This document shows, one piece after another, positions 1 to 8,842 of a stretch of 64,000 nt of DNA. Origin of the DNA: Acidobacteriota bacterium (GTDB lineage: Bacteria > Acidobacteriota > Blastocatellia > Pyrinomonadales > Pyrinomonadaceae); contig JAHBSK010000001.1 of assembly GCA_019639175.1 (NCBI GenBank), positions 434,001 to 498,000 on the forward strand, written 5' to 3'. The position numbers were made by a program, and so were the translations under genes. Within the stretch, counting starts at the first letter, position 1; the number at the start of each line of letters is the position of its first letter. The notes under the pieces are model-generated. The model was not told the origin of the DNA. It saw only the letters and a program-made list of their open reading frames with translations, and did not search any database.

Positions 1-439
1 ACGTTGCTATCGAAAGCGTTTCAAGACCGAGGAAGATGACGACCATGTCGTTGCCGACGGCCATCAGCATCATGCCGAACGTGGCAAACAGCAGCAGGGC
101 GTGAAACTCGCCCGCCGCGACATCTTCCTGTTCGACCCAGACGGTTGAGATGAGTATCGTCAGGGCCGAAACCAGCAGAAAAACCGTCGTGAAACCGAGC
201 CTGAGGTTATCATGTGTGACCATGCCGCCCCACGCCGTCACCGGAACACCGCCGGCTCCCGACCATATCCACGCCAGAGCCGCTCCGGCAAGGCCGATGC
301 CGATAAGCGAAACGGCGCCGGTAAGAACGCGGTTCCTGGGAAAGAAACAGTCATAAAGCATCACCACGACACCGGCGACCGCGATAATGATCTCCGGCAG
401 GATGATGGTAAGGTTTACATTTGGATCAGCCAATTGCAT
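1..439 (-). CDS. nuoN: NADH-quinone oxidoreductase subunit N (partial, N-terminal part)
   Basis: Membrane subunit of complex I, one of the three antiporter-like proton-pumping subunits. Only about 146 N-terminal residues are in the window; the frame runs off the left edge. The visible part begins MQLADPNVNLTIILPEI and contains several hydrophobic helices. The stretch GNDMVVIFLGLETLSI matches the conserved helix of NuoN/NuoM/NuoL that carries the essential membrane glutamate. It lies directly downstream of nuoM with about 40 bases between, the usual L-M-N order. The identification rests on position and the conserved helix, and it is secure despite truncation. Confidence 0.9.
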   Translation of the reverse strand, partial: MQLADPNVNLTIILPEIIIAVAGVVVMLYDCFFPRNRVLTGAVSLIGIGLAGAALAWIWSGAGGVPVTAWGGMVTHDNLRLGFTTVFLLVSALTILISTVWVEQEDVAAGEFHALLLFATFGMMLMAVGNDMVVIFLGLETLSIAT

Positions 440-479
440 AACAATAAAAGTTAACTAAGGACACCGCTTGGCGGCATTT

Positions 480-2072
480 CTATTCCGCTTTTGCCGTGTG
501 TTCGTCATGATCGACGGTTCCGCCCGCCTGCCGCATGACGCGTTCCTGAATGGCGACCACCGTGTCACGCGACCTTTCAAGGAACGGTTTCGGATACACG
601 CCCATATAGACCATCAGGAACAGGAGCGGAACCATAAGCCCGATCTCGCGATAGGTCAGGTCTTTCAGGCCGCGATTCTTTTCGTTCGTCAGTTTGCCAA
701 AGAATATCCGCTGCACCATCCAGAGAAGATAGACCGCAGCAAAGATGACGCCGGTTCCGGCAAACATTGTCGCGATATAGTTCCAGTTGGCGGAATCGGT
801 AATGGACAGGATCGTTGATTTCCACATGCCGACCATTATCAAAAATTCGCCGACAAATCCGTTAAGGAACGGCAGCCCGATCGAGGACATCGTGGTAAAG
901 ACGAAAAATGTTGCGTAAAGCGGCATTACGCTCGATATACCGCCGTATTCGGTAATGGCCCTTGTGTGTCGCCGTTCATAAATGAAACCGACAAGAAGGA
1001 ACAATGCTCCGGTCGAGATGCCGTGGTTGAGCATCTGGTAAAGCGCACCCTGCATTCCCCATTCGGTGAAGGAGAACATCCCCAGAACGACAAAGCCCAT
1101 GTGAGCGACCGATGAATATGCGACCAGCCGTTTCATATCCGGCTGGACCATTGCCACAAGTGCTCCGTAGATGATGCCGATGATGGCAAGGACGATGAAG
1201 ATCGGGGCAAGTTCGCGGCTGGCCTCCGGGAACAGCGGAAAGTTGAACCTCATCAGGCCGTAGGTTCCCATCTTGAGCAGAACGGCGGCAAGGATGACCG
1301 AACCGGCTGTCGGAGCCTCAGTGTGGGCATCAGGCAGCCACGTGTGGAACGGAAAGACCGGCACCTTGATAGCGAACGAGATAGCGAACGCAAGGAACAA
1401 CAGTGTTCCTACAGGAGCGGCAAACGCCAGTTTGCCCGATTCCAGCGAGGCAAGCAGCGTCAAAAGGTCGAATGTTCCGGTTCCGGTCGCCTGCAGGTGC
1501 AGGTAATACAGGGCAATGATCGCGACCAGCATCAGCAAACTGCCGAACGCCGTGAAGATAAAGAATTTGACCGTTGCGTAAATGCGGTTCTCGCCGCCCC
1601 AGATGCCGATAAGAAAGAACATCGGTACAAGCGACGCCTCAAAAAAGAGGTAGAAGACCAACAGGTCGAGCGATACAAAAACGCCGATCATCGCGCTCTG
1701 CAGCAGCAAAAGGAACACATAGAATGCCGCCGGGCGTTTTTCCACCGCGTGCCATGATGAAAGCACGGCTATCGGCATTATGAACGTCGTCAACAGCACC
1801 AGCCAGAGACTCAGGCCGTCAACGCCGACGTGGTAATTCGTTCCTATCGCCTGTATCCACGGAATGTTCTTTTCAAACATATAGCCGTTGGAGCCTGGTG
1901 TGCCGCTGAGCAGCAGCAGCGAGATCAGGAACGCCGCGACCGTGAAACCGAGCGTGATCCATTTAAGATGGCCATCGTCTTTCCAGTACAGCGAATGGCC
2001 AAGCACGGCCAGTCCGCCAAATGCCGGAAGCAATATCAGGATGGTCAAAAGATTTTCTGAAATAAGATCCAT
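480..2072 (-). CDS. nuoM: NADH-quinone oxidoreductase subunit M
   Basis: Antiporter-like proton-pumping subunit of the complex I membrane arm. It has 530 residues, normal for the family, and about 14 predicted hydrophobic helices. The conserved acid is visible as E145 in FYLFFEASLVP-like context, and the conserved lysines as K236 (FAIKVPVFPFHTWLPDAH) and K267. The charged C-terminal tail, rich in Asp and His, is short and cytoplasmic by expectation. It sits between a secreted-protein gene (2095-2727) and nuoN in the nuo operon. No anomaly was noticed in the conserved core. Confidence 0.97.
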   Translation of the reverse strand: MDLISENLLTILILLPAFGGLAVLGHSLYWKDDGHLKWITLGFTVAAFLISLLLLSGTPGSNGYMFEKNIPWIQAIGTNYHVGVDGLSLWLVLLTTFIMPIAVLSSWHAVEKRPAAFYVFLLLLQSAMIGVFVSLDLLVFYLFFEASLVPMFFLIGIWGGENRIYATVKFFIFTAFGSLLMLVAIIALYYLHLQATGTGTFDLLTLLASLESGKLAFAAPVGTLLFLAFAISFAIKVPVFPFHTWLPDAHTEAPTAGSVILAAVLLKMGTYGLMRFNFPLFPEASRELAPIFIVLAIIGIIYGALVAMVQPDMKRLVAYSSVAHMGFVVLGMFSFTEWGMQGALYQMLNHGISTGALFLLVGFIYERRHTRAITEYGGISSVMPLYATFFVFTTMSSIGLPFLNGFVGEFLIMVGMWKSTILSITDSANWNYIATMFAGTGVIFAAVYLLWMVQRIFFGKLTNEKNRGLKDLTYREIGLMVPLLFLMVYMGVYPKPFLERSRDTVVAIQERVMRQAGGTVDHDEHTAKAE

Positions 2073-2094
2073 AACGATCTGTTCTTATCCAAAT

Positions 2095-2727
2095 TTATGG
2101 CATATCGCCGTGGAGGTCAGCCAAAAGCAGCCAACCTCGCACGGATTTGCCGTTCTCATTGATATGTTCGGCGTCCGCCCATTCGCCGGAGCTTTTATGC
2201 ACTCTTACGACGTTCCCTCTGACGACATAGGTCTTGAGCCGTGTCTTTTTATCCGCCGCCTTATGAAAGAACACCTTTGCAGATGCGGCCATCCTTATGG
2301 CTTTCCAGTCGGACGGAGAAGACAGTTCGTATTCTGTGCCTTCCTCATCGGACAGCATCGGGGCAACGTTCCAGCATCCGCCGTGTTCGCTGTCAAGTTT
2401 TATCCTGACCGCCCGTTCGCCGTCATTCTCCACGGCAAGTATCTCGCCCTGGATCACGTCTTCCGGTGCGATCGGATGCCACGTCTTTATTTCAAAGCGG
2501 CCTTCGTCTGTTTGTGTCCCGCTTATCAGGAATGCACAAGTGAAACGCGGCCTGCCTTTGTCATCCACTCCGGTAGTTTCGTAGAAATAACCGGTCAGTT
2601 TTCCCTTTTCATCCACCGCCAGCAAAAGGCTGTCATAGGCGCCGGATGTGATCGCCGTTTGGGCGTTTCCGGCGGCGGCAAATGCCAAAATGGCTGCCGC
2701 AATGACCGATGAAAAAAATATCCGCAT
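2095..2727 (-). CDS. Secreted protein of unknown function with C-terminal SH3-like segment
   Basis: A 210-residue protein starting with a clear signal peptide (MRIFFSSVIAAAILAFAAAGNAQ, predicted cleavage after the GNAQ region). The mature part is soluble and beta-rich. The last 45 residues (VVRGNVVRVHKSSGEWADA... GWLLLADL) resemble a bacterial SH3 fold, which often binds cell-wall peptides. I do not recognise the rest. The gene is inserted between nuoL and nuoM with only 3 bases to nuoL and 22 to nuoM, so it is cotranscribed with complex I. A role in respiration is not implied by its sequence. Export to the periplasm is inferred from the signal peptide. Confidence 0.75.
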   Translation of the reverse strand: MRIFFSSVIAAAILAFAAAGNAQTAITSGAYDSLLLAVDEKGKLTGYFYETTGVDDKGRPRFTCAFLISGTQTDEGRFEIKTWHPIAPEDVIQGEILAVENDGERAVRIKLDSEHGGCWNVAPMLSDEEGTEYELSSPSDWKAIRMAASAKVFFHKAADKKTRLKTYVVRGNVVRVHKSSGEWADAEHINENGKSVRGWLLLADLHGDMP

Positions 2728-2730
2728 GGT

Positions 2731-4866
2731 CTATCCGATCAGGCGTATTCCGTAATAGACAAAATAGCCGAGTACGCACAAAGCACCGAGGATTATCATC
2801 GCCGCATAGCTGCGAATAAAGCCTGTCTGAATGCCGCGCATATACGAACTGGCCTCGGTGATAGATCCGCCGATGCCGTTGACGATGCCGTCAATAAAGC
2901 CGACGTCAAATCCTTTCCAAAGCGTGTTGGTCGAAAGCCGCGTCAGCGGATCGACTATCCAGCCGTTGTAAAGCTCATCGAGCCGCCATTTTTCTTCAAG
3001 TATCTTGGGCATTTGCCGCAAGGGGCTATTCCTGAACAATGCAAAGCCGATACCGATGCCGACGACTGCCAGCACGGTTGAGAGCAGTGCCAGCCAGCGT
3101 TCGGTGCTGACGGCCTCAGGCGAATGTGATGCGGCATTTTCTCTTGCCTTTATCGCGGTCGGCGTTTCAACCTCGGCGATGACCGGTTCGAGGATATGCT
3201 CAAAATGGTTTGCCTCTTTTCCGACGATGGAACTGACGACCGGCAGCGAACTCATCGCGTATGGAATACCTATCAGTCCGCCAACCGTAGAAAGAAATGC
3301 CAGAACGATAAGCGGCACGGTCATTACCCACGGAGATTCATGCGGTTTGAAATCGTGCGGCAACGCGTGGTGATGATCGTCGTCATCGTGGCCGTCATCG
3401 TCATGATGTTCCTCGCCCGGCAGCGGATCGTGAAAACGCTCTTTGCCCCAGAAGGTCATTATCATCATCCGCGTCATATAGATGGCGGTGAGGATCGCCG
3501 TGATGACAGCCACGACCCAAAGGACCTCATTGCCGGGAAAATATCCGCCCTGAAAGTATTTGTCCGCCGCAAATGTCTTGTAAAGTATCTCGTCTTTTGA
3601 GAAAAAGCCTGAAAAGATCGGGATACCCGCAATAGCCAACCATCCTGTAGCCATTGTGATAAAGGTGATGGGCATATATTTCTTCAAATTGCCCATCTTG
3701 CGCATGTCCTGTTCGTGGTGCATTCCGTGAATGACCGACCCCGAACCGAGGAAAAGCAGCGCCTTGAAAAACGCGTGTGTCATCACGTGAAATATCGCTA
3801 CGACGAACGCACCGACACCGGCCGCAAGGAACATGAACCCAAGCTGTGACACGGTTGAATATGCCAGCACCTTTTTGATGTCGTTTTGAGCTATGGCAAT
3901 GGTCGCCGCAAAGATCGCAGTAGCGGCGCCGATGACGGCGATGATCCACATTGCCGTCGGCGAAAGCTGATAGATCGCATTTGAGCGGACAACGAGATAG
4001 ACGCCTGCCGTGACCATCGTTGCGGCGTGGATGAGAGCCGAAACGGGTGTCGGGCCTGCCATTGCGTCAGGCAGCCATGTCAGCAGCGGTATCTGAGCCG
4101 ATTTTCCTGTGGCTCCGATGAAAAGCAAAACGCCTATCGAGGTCAATCCACCGCCGATTATAGCTCCCCACGTGAACGGTTCAGCTACCGATATGTTCTC
4201 AAGAACCCAGGTAAAGACACTATGAACCTGCACGCCGTCAACGGATTTATCATAAAACGAGATAGAACCGGTAAGCGTGAAAATAAGAAAAATGCCCATC
4301 AGCACGCCCCAGTCGCCGATGCGGTTCATGACGAATGCCTTTTTGGCGGCGCGTCGCGGTTCGTCTTGATTGGTGTAATAACCGATCAGCAGATATGAGC
4401 AAAGGCCGACGCCTTCCCAGCCGACGAACATCAAAAGATAGTTATCGGCAAGGACAAGAACAAGCATTGCGAACATGAACAGGTTCAGGTACGAAAAAAA
4501 GCGATAGAACCCGCTGTCGCCGTGCATATAGCCGGTCGCGAATATGTGGATGAACAGCCCGACGAATGTTATGAAACAGACATAAATGCCCGAAAGCCGG
4601 TCCATTCCCAATGCAAAATCCGCCCGAAAACCGCCAACGTCGATCCACGTCCAGATATGCGAGAGGACGGGCTTGTCAATGAACAAAGCTCCGCCATCCG
4701 CGACGAAGGCGATGTAGAACGCGACGATGCACGAGATCGCTATCGAACCGCACGCGACCACGCCGCTGAACATCTCGTTCCGCAGGCGTCCGCCCACCAG
4801 CCAGTTGATGACCGCACCAACCAGCGGCGCAAAAATTATTATTGCTAAAAGGTTATTTTCGATCAT
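2731..4866 (-). CDS. nuoL: NADH-quinone oxidoreductase subunit L
   Basis: Largest antiporter-like subunit of complex I, with the long lateral helix at its C-terminus. At 711 residues it is longer than typical NuoL (about 610-660). Conserved segments are present: MFVGWEGVGLCSYLLIGYY, GKSAQIPLLTWLPDAM and GPTPVSALIHAATMVTAGVY. The extra length includes a loop after the transmembrane core (about residues 480-505) that is very rich in Asp and His (DDDGHDDDDHHH), and a second hydrophilic stretch around residues 560-600. The gene starts the nuoL-(unknown)-nuoM-nuoN stretch and is preceded by two unknown small genes that separate it from nuoK. Confidence 0.97.
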   Translation of the reverse strand: MIENNLLAIIIFAPLVGAVINWLVGGRLRNEMFSGVVACGSIAISCIVAFYIAFVADGGALFIDKPVLSHIWTWIDVGGFRADFALGMDRLSGIYVCFITFVGLFIHIFATGYMHGDSGFYRFFSYLNLFMFAMLVLVLADNYLLMFVGWEGVGLCSYLLIGYYTNQDEPRRAAKKAFVMNRIGDWGVLMGIFLIFTLTGSISFYDKSVDGVQVHSVFTWVLENISVAEPFTWGAIIGGGLTSIGVLLFIGATGKSAQIPLLTWLPDAMAGPTPVSALIHAATMVTAGVYLVVRSNAIYQLSPTAMWIIAVIGAATAIFAATIAIAQNDIKKVLAYSTVSQLGFMFLAAGVGAFVVAIFHVMTHAFFKALLFLGSGSVIHGMHHEQDMRKMGNLKKYMPITFITMATGWLAIAGIPIFSGFFSKDEILYKTFAADKYFQGGYFPGNEVLWVVAVITAILTAIYMTRMMIMTFWGKERFHDPLPGEEHHDDDGHDDDDHHHALPHDFKPHESPWVMTVPLIVLAFLSTVGGLIGIPYAMSSLPVVSSIVGKEANHFEHILEPVIAEVETPTAIKARENAASHSPEAVSTERWLALLSTVLAVVGIGIGFALFRNSPLRQMPKILEEKWRLDELYNGWIVDPLTRLSTNTLWKGFDVGFIDGIVNGIGGSITEASSYMRGIQTGFIRSYAAMIILGALCVLGYFVYYGIRLIG
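3345..3428 (-). other. Asp/His-rich loop encoded in nuoL
   Basis: This segment of nuoL encodes a run of acidic and histidine residues (EEHHDDDGHDDDDHHHALPH) that typical NuoL proteins lack. It lies between transmembrane helices. Such runs can bind divalent metals, but nothing in the sequence shows that it does so here. Confidence 0.7.
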
Positions 4867-4932
4867 TTGGAAAATCGATTATTAAAATCAATCCCTTTAA
4901 ATTATCACCGGCTTTCAGATCGTGGCTTGTGT

Positions 4933-5265
4933 CTATTCATCCCAGACAACCTCTATCTCGTCAGACAGTGTTCCGGTCTTTTCGCTGCCGATCTTTGCAA
5001 TGCCTGACCTCAGCCTGTTCTCGCTGTCCCTTACCTCAATGCGGTAAACGACCTGTGTGTTTCCGGCATATCTGACGCCGGGGCCGGTTCCGCTCGGGTT
5101 TGCCGACTCTTTTTTTATAACCGTGAGGTTATTCCTTTTCGCCCACTCGTCCAGTATTGTGTCAGCCTTATTGTATTGCCATTTGTACATCCACCAGCCG
5201 AAAAATCCGACCAGGATGAATAGAATGACAATTATAAGTATCGGCGTCACGACATTCCTGTTCAT
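4933..5265 (-). CDS. Small single-pass membrane protein of unknown function
   Basis: A 110-residue protein with one N-terminal transmembrane helix (about residues 7-27: VTPILIIVILFILVGFFGWW) and a hydrophilic C-terminal domain with alternating beta-like segments. The Trp/Tyr-rich helix end (WWMYKWQY) suggests an anchor at the membrane interface. I do not recognise the family. It is 66 bases upstream of nuoL and 9 bases downstream of the next unknown gene, in the nuo transcription unit. It could be an unrelated passenger or a lineage-specific accessory of complex I; the sequence does not decide. Confidence 0.65.
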   Translation of the reverse strand: MNRNVVTPILIIVILFILVGFFGWWMYKWQYNKADTILDEWAKRNNLTVIKKESANPSGTGPGVRYAGNTQVVYRIEVRDSENRLRSGIAKIGSEKTGTLSDEIEVVWDE

Positions 5266-5274
5266 TAAGGGCCT

Positions 5275-5829
5275 CTAAAAAATTCCGCCCGCGTAAATAT
5301 TGATACCGGCATTTGCAGGTATCAGGGTTGCGTTCATGCCACCAAAGCGAACACACGCATTTGATGTAGCCAAGATCGCGGGTACCTGCATCGGCCCCAT
5401 CATTGCCCCGATCATTGTGTTGCCGCCCAAGAACATTAATGCTCCGCTGCCTCCGGGGCCAAAATCCGCGCCTATTTCGATCATTATAAACGCACCTTTC
5501 AATTCATGCAGGCTCAGCGTACGACCGGCGAAAGGCAGTTTATAAACCCGACCCGCACTTGGCATCTGCGGGATCGAGAATGAAAAGTTTGCCGGAGTCG
5601 GGATCAAACTGACACCGACACCACCTCCTAGTCCGCCAAAGTTAAGCTGTGTCGGTTGTGCGTCAGAATCTCGTTGTACACGCAGCAAACCGCCGGTTCC
5701 ATTCACGCCCACACGTGCTATCGGAGTAGAAACCGTCAGGGTCGCACCGGCGGAAGTGACGAACTTCCAGTCCGATTCGACAATGACCATATTTGACATA
5801 AATGCCTTGAACTTATCTTCCCAACCCAT
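5275..5829 (-). CDS. Glycine-rich protein of unknown function
   Basis: A 184-residue protein with no signal peptide. It has repeated Gly-rich, beta-like stretches (NFGGLGGGVGVSLIP, FGPGGSGALMFLGG) and a C-terminal half with hydrophobic, small-residue segments (MMGPMQVPAILATSN). I recognise no domain. The hydrophobic Gly-rich pattern would fit a membrane-associated or pore-like protein, but this is a guess. It lies between nuoK (35 bases away) and the 110-residue membrane protein, within the nuo operon and on the same strand. Confidence 0.6.
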   Translation of the reverse strand: MGWEDKFKAFMSNMVIVESDWKFVTSAGATLTVSTPIARVGVNGTGGLLRVQRDSDAQPTQLNFGGLGGGVGVSLIPTPANFSFSIPQMPSAGRVYKLPFAGRTLSLHELKGAFIMIEIGADFGPGGSGALMFLGGNTMIGAMMGPMQVPAILATSNACVRFGGMNATLIPANAGINIYAGGIF

Positions 5830-5864
5830 GATCGTATTACTTTCCCCCGGTAAATGATAAATAA

Positions 5865-6170
5865 TCAGTGCTTCAATATACTCGCGTCATCCACGTCAAC
5901 CGAGATGCGGTTGCGGAAAAAGGCAATGATTATGCCCAGCCCGACCGCCGCTTCACACGCGGCCACCGCCATGACCATAAAAACAAAAAGCTGTCCGGTC
6001 ACGTCCGCGTAGTAGCGTGAGAACGCAACGAACGAAAGATTCACGGCGTTCAGCATCAGCTCGATGCACATGAACATCCCGATGGCGTTTCGTTTATAAA
6101 CGACACCGACCGCTCCGATAGCGAACAAAATGCCGGAGAGTGCAAGATAATTTTCCAGTCCTGGTTCCAT
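5865..6170 (-). CDS. nuoK: NADH-quinone oxidoreductase subunit K
   Basis: Small three-helix membrane subunit of complex I, 101 residues, normal length. The sequence [19 protein letters not shown] carries the conserved helix-2 glutamate, and a second acidic position is in [18 protein letters not shown]. Both glutamates belong to the charged axis of proton translocation. It follows nuoJ by 48 bases, as in most nuo operons. Confidence 0.97.
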   Translation of the reverse strand: MEPGLENYLALSGILFAIGAVGVVYKRNAIGMFMCIELMLNAVNLSFVAFSRYYADVTGQLFVFMVMAVAACEAAVGLGIIIAFFRNRISVDVDDASILKH

Positions 6171-6218
6171 CTTTTAACTAAAAAGGAGCGTGCCTTTCGG
6201 ACAACACTGCCCAAGTCC

Positions 6219-6761
6219 TTAATCGTTCGTTTCCTTTTCTGCCGCAGCTTCAAGCGAGGCATGAGTGTCCTTTCTTACAAGCATCACGGCCCCGATTATC
6301 GCCATCAACAGCATCACGCCGACGATCTCCACCGGCAAAAGATATTCCGTGTACATGTGGGTTCCGATGCTCATTGTACTGCCGGCATTGCTTTCGGTAT
6401 CGACAACGTGCTTTGGTGTTTTCAGCACGGCGTAAAATATAAAGAATGCCTGTGCCAGCATTGCGGCTCCCAGCCCGCCGCCGATAAAGTACAGATGTTT
6501 CAGGCGGTTCAGCGGCCTTTCCTCGTCCAGGTTCAGGAGCATTATCACAAAGACCACAAGCACCATTATTGCACCTGCATAGACAAGTATCTGCGTGATC
6601 GCAATAAAAGGAGCGGCCAGGGTCAGATACAGGACGGCCAGCGATATGAACACGCCTATCAGCGACAGAGCGCTGTAAAGCGGGTTGCGGTAATATACCG
6701 TCAGGCCCGCACATGCTATCGCCACACCGGCAAGAAGGAAAAATAGGACTGTTGTCACCAT
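6219..6761 (-). CDS. nuoJ: NADH-quinone oxidoreductase subunit J
   Basis: Membrane subunit of complex I next to NuoK and NuoA. 180 residues with five hydrophobic helices. The conserved helix-3 region reads ITQILVYAGAIMVLVVFVIM, including the Tyr and the pi-bulge glycine known from the family. It sits 58 bases downstream of nuoH. In most bacteria nuoI lies at this point, but here the gap is far too small for it. Confidence 0.96.
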   Translation of the reverse strand: MVTTVLFFLLAGVAIACAGLTVYYRNPLYSALSLIGVFISLAVLYLTLAAPFIAITQILVYAGAIMVLVVFVIMLLNLDEERPLNRLKHLYFIGGGLGAAMLAQAFFIFYAVLKTPKHVVDTESNAGSTMSIGTHMYTEYLLPVEIVGVMLLMAIIGAVMLVRKDTHASLEAAAEKETND

Positions 6762-6819
6762 AAGCTTAACCGCATCGGGAACTTGTCTTTACGACAACCT
6801 GGTTCCCATTACAGCGTTA

Positions 6820-7905
6820 TCATCTGTTCATAAAGTAAACGACAATGGTCGTCACTATCACGTTGCCGATCGCCACCGGAAGCAGAAACTTCCATCCAAA
6901 GCTCATCAACTGGTCAAAGCGAAAACGCGGCAGCGTTCCGCGGACCCAAATATACAGGAAAAGGAAGAAAAATATCTTCAGCAAAAATCCCACGTGGCTG
7001 ACTATCGCGTACGGTATCGAACCGTAATCAAAGATATGCGTCAGGCCCGGAATGTACCATCCGCCGAGGAACAGCGTTACCACCATTACCGAAACAGTGA
7101 ACATGTTCACGTATTCCGCCATAAAGAACAGGGCAAATTTCAGAGCGGAGTATTCCGTATGAAAACCCGCGACCAGTTCGGTCTCGGCTTCCGGCAAGTC
7201 AAAGGGAACACGGTTCGTTTCTGCAAAGGCGGCAATGAGAAAGACCACAAAGCCCACGAACTGCGGAATGATGAACCACTTGAACGTCGAGTGTCCCTGT
7301 GCCCAAATTATCTCGTGAAGATCCAACGAACCCGCCAACATCACCACACCGATGATCGATGCTCCCATTGCAAGTTCATACGAGATCATCTGTGCCGAAG
7401 AACGCAGTCCGCCCATCAGCGAGTATTTGTTGTTCGATGACCAACCTGCCAATGCTATACCGTAAACGCCGACCGAAGTGATACCAAGAACATACAGAAC
7501 GCCGACATCTAATCTTGCAATGGTCAGAGGGATCTGCTTGATGCCTTCACCGAGTCCGTACGGCAGAAAACTGAGATCGACATCTATCGGCGGCCCGAAA
7601 GGATAGACCACGATCGGCAGCAGGGCACACGTCAGGGCCACGAGCGGCGCCATCATGTAAACGACCTTTGTGGACTTATCCGGTACAATGTCCTCTTTCA
7701 GGATGAACTTGAAAAGGTCGGCAAATGGCTGCAGAACGCCCCACGGCCCGACGCGGTTCGGCCCTACGCGGCCCTGTATCCAACCCAATATCTTGCGTTC
7801 GCCGAGAACGGTATAAGCAACTATCATCAGCACGCCCTGAAAGGCGAGCAGAATAGCGACCGAATATACAACGAACGGAAAAGCCGTTTTTAAGACATCT
7901 TCCAT
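6820..7905 (-). CDS. nuoH: NADH-quinone oxidoreductase subunit H
   Basis: Membrane subunit of complex I that contacts the quinone site. 361 residues, eight or nine helices. Signature segments are present: ERKILGWIQGRVGPNRVGPWG (residues 36-56), LQPFADLFKFILKED, and AETNRVPFDLPEAETELVAGFHTEYS, which carries the conserved acidic residues of the quinone tunnel loop. It is separated from nuoG, its usual upstream neighbour, by an unknown secreted protein and a hicB-hicA pair. Confidence 0.97.
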   Translation of the reverse strand: MEDVLKTAFPFVVYSVAILLAFQGVLMIVAYTVLGERKILGWIQGRVGPNRVGPWGVLQPFADLFKFILKEDIVPDKSTKVVYMMAPLVALTCALLPIVVYPFGPPIDVDLSFLPYGLGEGIKQIPLTIARLDVGVLYVLGITSVGVYGIALAGWSSNNKYSLMGGLRSSAQMISYELAMGASIIGVVMLAGSLDLHEIIWAQGHSTFKWFIIPQFVGFVVFLIAAFAETNRVPFDLPEAETELVAGFHTEYSALKFALFFMAEYVNMFTVSVMVVTLFLGGWYIPGLTHIFDYGSIPYAIVSHVGFLLKIFFFLFLYIWVRGTLPRFRFDQLMSFGWKFLLPVAIGNVIVTTIVVYFMNR

Positions 7906-7913
7906 GAATTCTA

Positions 7914-8402
7914 TTATTTGTCTCTCGCTAAAAAAAGTAACTCAGCAATATCAGACCTGTTGAAAACAAATTCCTGCTCAAACGGTATCATATTGAAATA
8001 GCCTACTACTGTTATCTCTTTTTCGTGAACTTCCTTGAGTTTGAACCCACTTATCCTGACCTTTTTACTGCCGGCTAAATGAAAATCATCGACTGACTCT
8101 AGACATTGACGATGAAACCAATTGTTGAAGCCATCGTCCGTTCGGATCTCGACGAATTCTATTTTACGTTCACCGATCAAAAGTGAAATGCGATCAATAT
8201 TTTTATTTTCTTTTCCACTACGAAATAACCAATTACGTGATTTTCTAAAGAAATCAATATGCAAAAATCTGCCAATATAAGTTCGATCAAGTCTTGCAGG
8301 ATCAATGTAATTCATATCTCCCCCATCCTGTGCAAGGGAGACAATACAGCCCGCAACGCATAAGACAGCTAAGGCTATGAATTTTTTGGCGTAAACGACC
8401 AT
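7914..8402 (-). CDS. Secreted protein of unknown function, AT-rich
   Basis: A 162-residue protein with an N-terminal signal sequence (KKFIALAVLCVAGCIVSLAQ); the Cys in VAGC could be a lipobox, so a lipoprotein is possible. The rest is soluble, basic and aromatic-rich (FLHIDFFRKSRNWLF) with mixed alpha/beta character. I recognise no family. Its base composition is clearly more AT-rich than the flanking nuo genes, suggesting later arrival. It lies 8 bases upstream of nuoH and 6 bases after the HicA stop codon, so it must be read through from the nuo promoter. Confidence 0.65.
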   Translation of the reverse strand: MVVYAKKFIALAVLCVAGCIVSLAQDGGDMNYIDPARLDRTYIGRFLHIDFFRKSRNWLFRSGKENKNIDRISLLIGERKIEFVEIRTDDGFNNWFHRQCLESVDDFHLAGSKKVRISGFKLKEVHEKEITVVGYFNMIPFEQEFVFNRSDIAELLFLARDK

Positions 8403-8408
8403 CTCTTG

Positions 8409-8633
8409 TTACAACAATTTCTTAAATTCTTCGACTGTAAGCCCCGTCTGCCTAAGAATTCCTCTGAGTGTCCCTTTCGCAACCTCTTTATGATCGGGTA
8501 CAACCACTCTTCGAAAAGGAGACTCGGTCTGACGCAGGATCATGTGACTGCCGCGCTGCCTGTCGAATACATAGTTTATTTTCGCCAAAGCGGCGACCAA
8601 TTCACGACCTGAAACAACAGGCAGCTTACTCAA
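8409..8633 (-). CDS. hicA: HicA-type mRNA interferase toxin (pair 1)
   Basis: 74 residues with the small double-stranded-RNA-binding fold of HicA. The catalytic histidine is in RQRGSHMILRQ (H30), followed by the VVVPDHKEVAKGTLRGILRQTGLTVEEF pattern typical of the family. HicA toxins cleave mRNA and are neutralised by HicB. The start overlaps the upstream hicB stop by four bases (ATGA-type), so the order is hicB then hicA, the reverse of the classical E. coli locus. The pair sits between nuoG and nuoH. The toxin looks intact. Confidence 0.88.
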   Translation of the reverse strand: MSKLPVVSGRELVAALAKINYVFDRQRGSHMILRQTESPFRRVVVPDHKEVAKGTLRGILRQTGLTVEEFKKLL

Positions 8634-8842
8634 GCAGCAACCTCCACAATTTCCTCAAATATCGAAGGCGGAATCGGGTCGCCGTGGGCTTCCAGGCTTT
8701 CAATATACAACTCTATGGCCTCTTTCGCGTTGGCAAGAGCTTCTTGTCGAGTTGCTCCCTGAGTAATGCAGCCCGGAAGAGCCGGGACTTCCGCAATAAA
8801 GACACCATCCTCATCAGGTTCGATCGTTACCCGGTACTTCAT
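8630..8842 (-). CDS. hicB: HicB-type antitoxin (pair 1)
   Basis: 70 residues. It has the degenerate RNase-H-like fold of HicB (KYRVTIEPDEDGVFIAEVPALPGCITQGAT... EALANAKEAIELYIESL). There is no obvious C-terminal DNA-binding helix-turn-helix or ribbon-helix-helix, so autoregulation of a separate promoter is doubtful. The start codon overlaps the nuoG stop (ATGA), which places the antitoxin under translational coupling to nuoG. It is paired with the HicA gene immediately downstream. Confidence 0.88.
   Translation of the reverse strand: MKYRVTIEPDEDGVFIAEVPALPGCITQGATRQEALANAKEAIELYIESLEAHGDPIPPSIFEEIVEVAA

Noticed and set aside
6762..6819. Possible nuoI in the nuoH-nuoJ gap
   Set aside because: Only 58 bases, with no room for the NuoI cysteines. 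The gene is absent here, not hidden.
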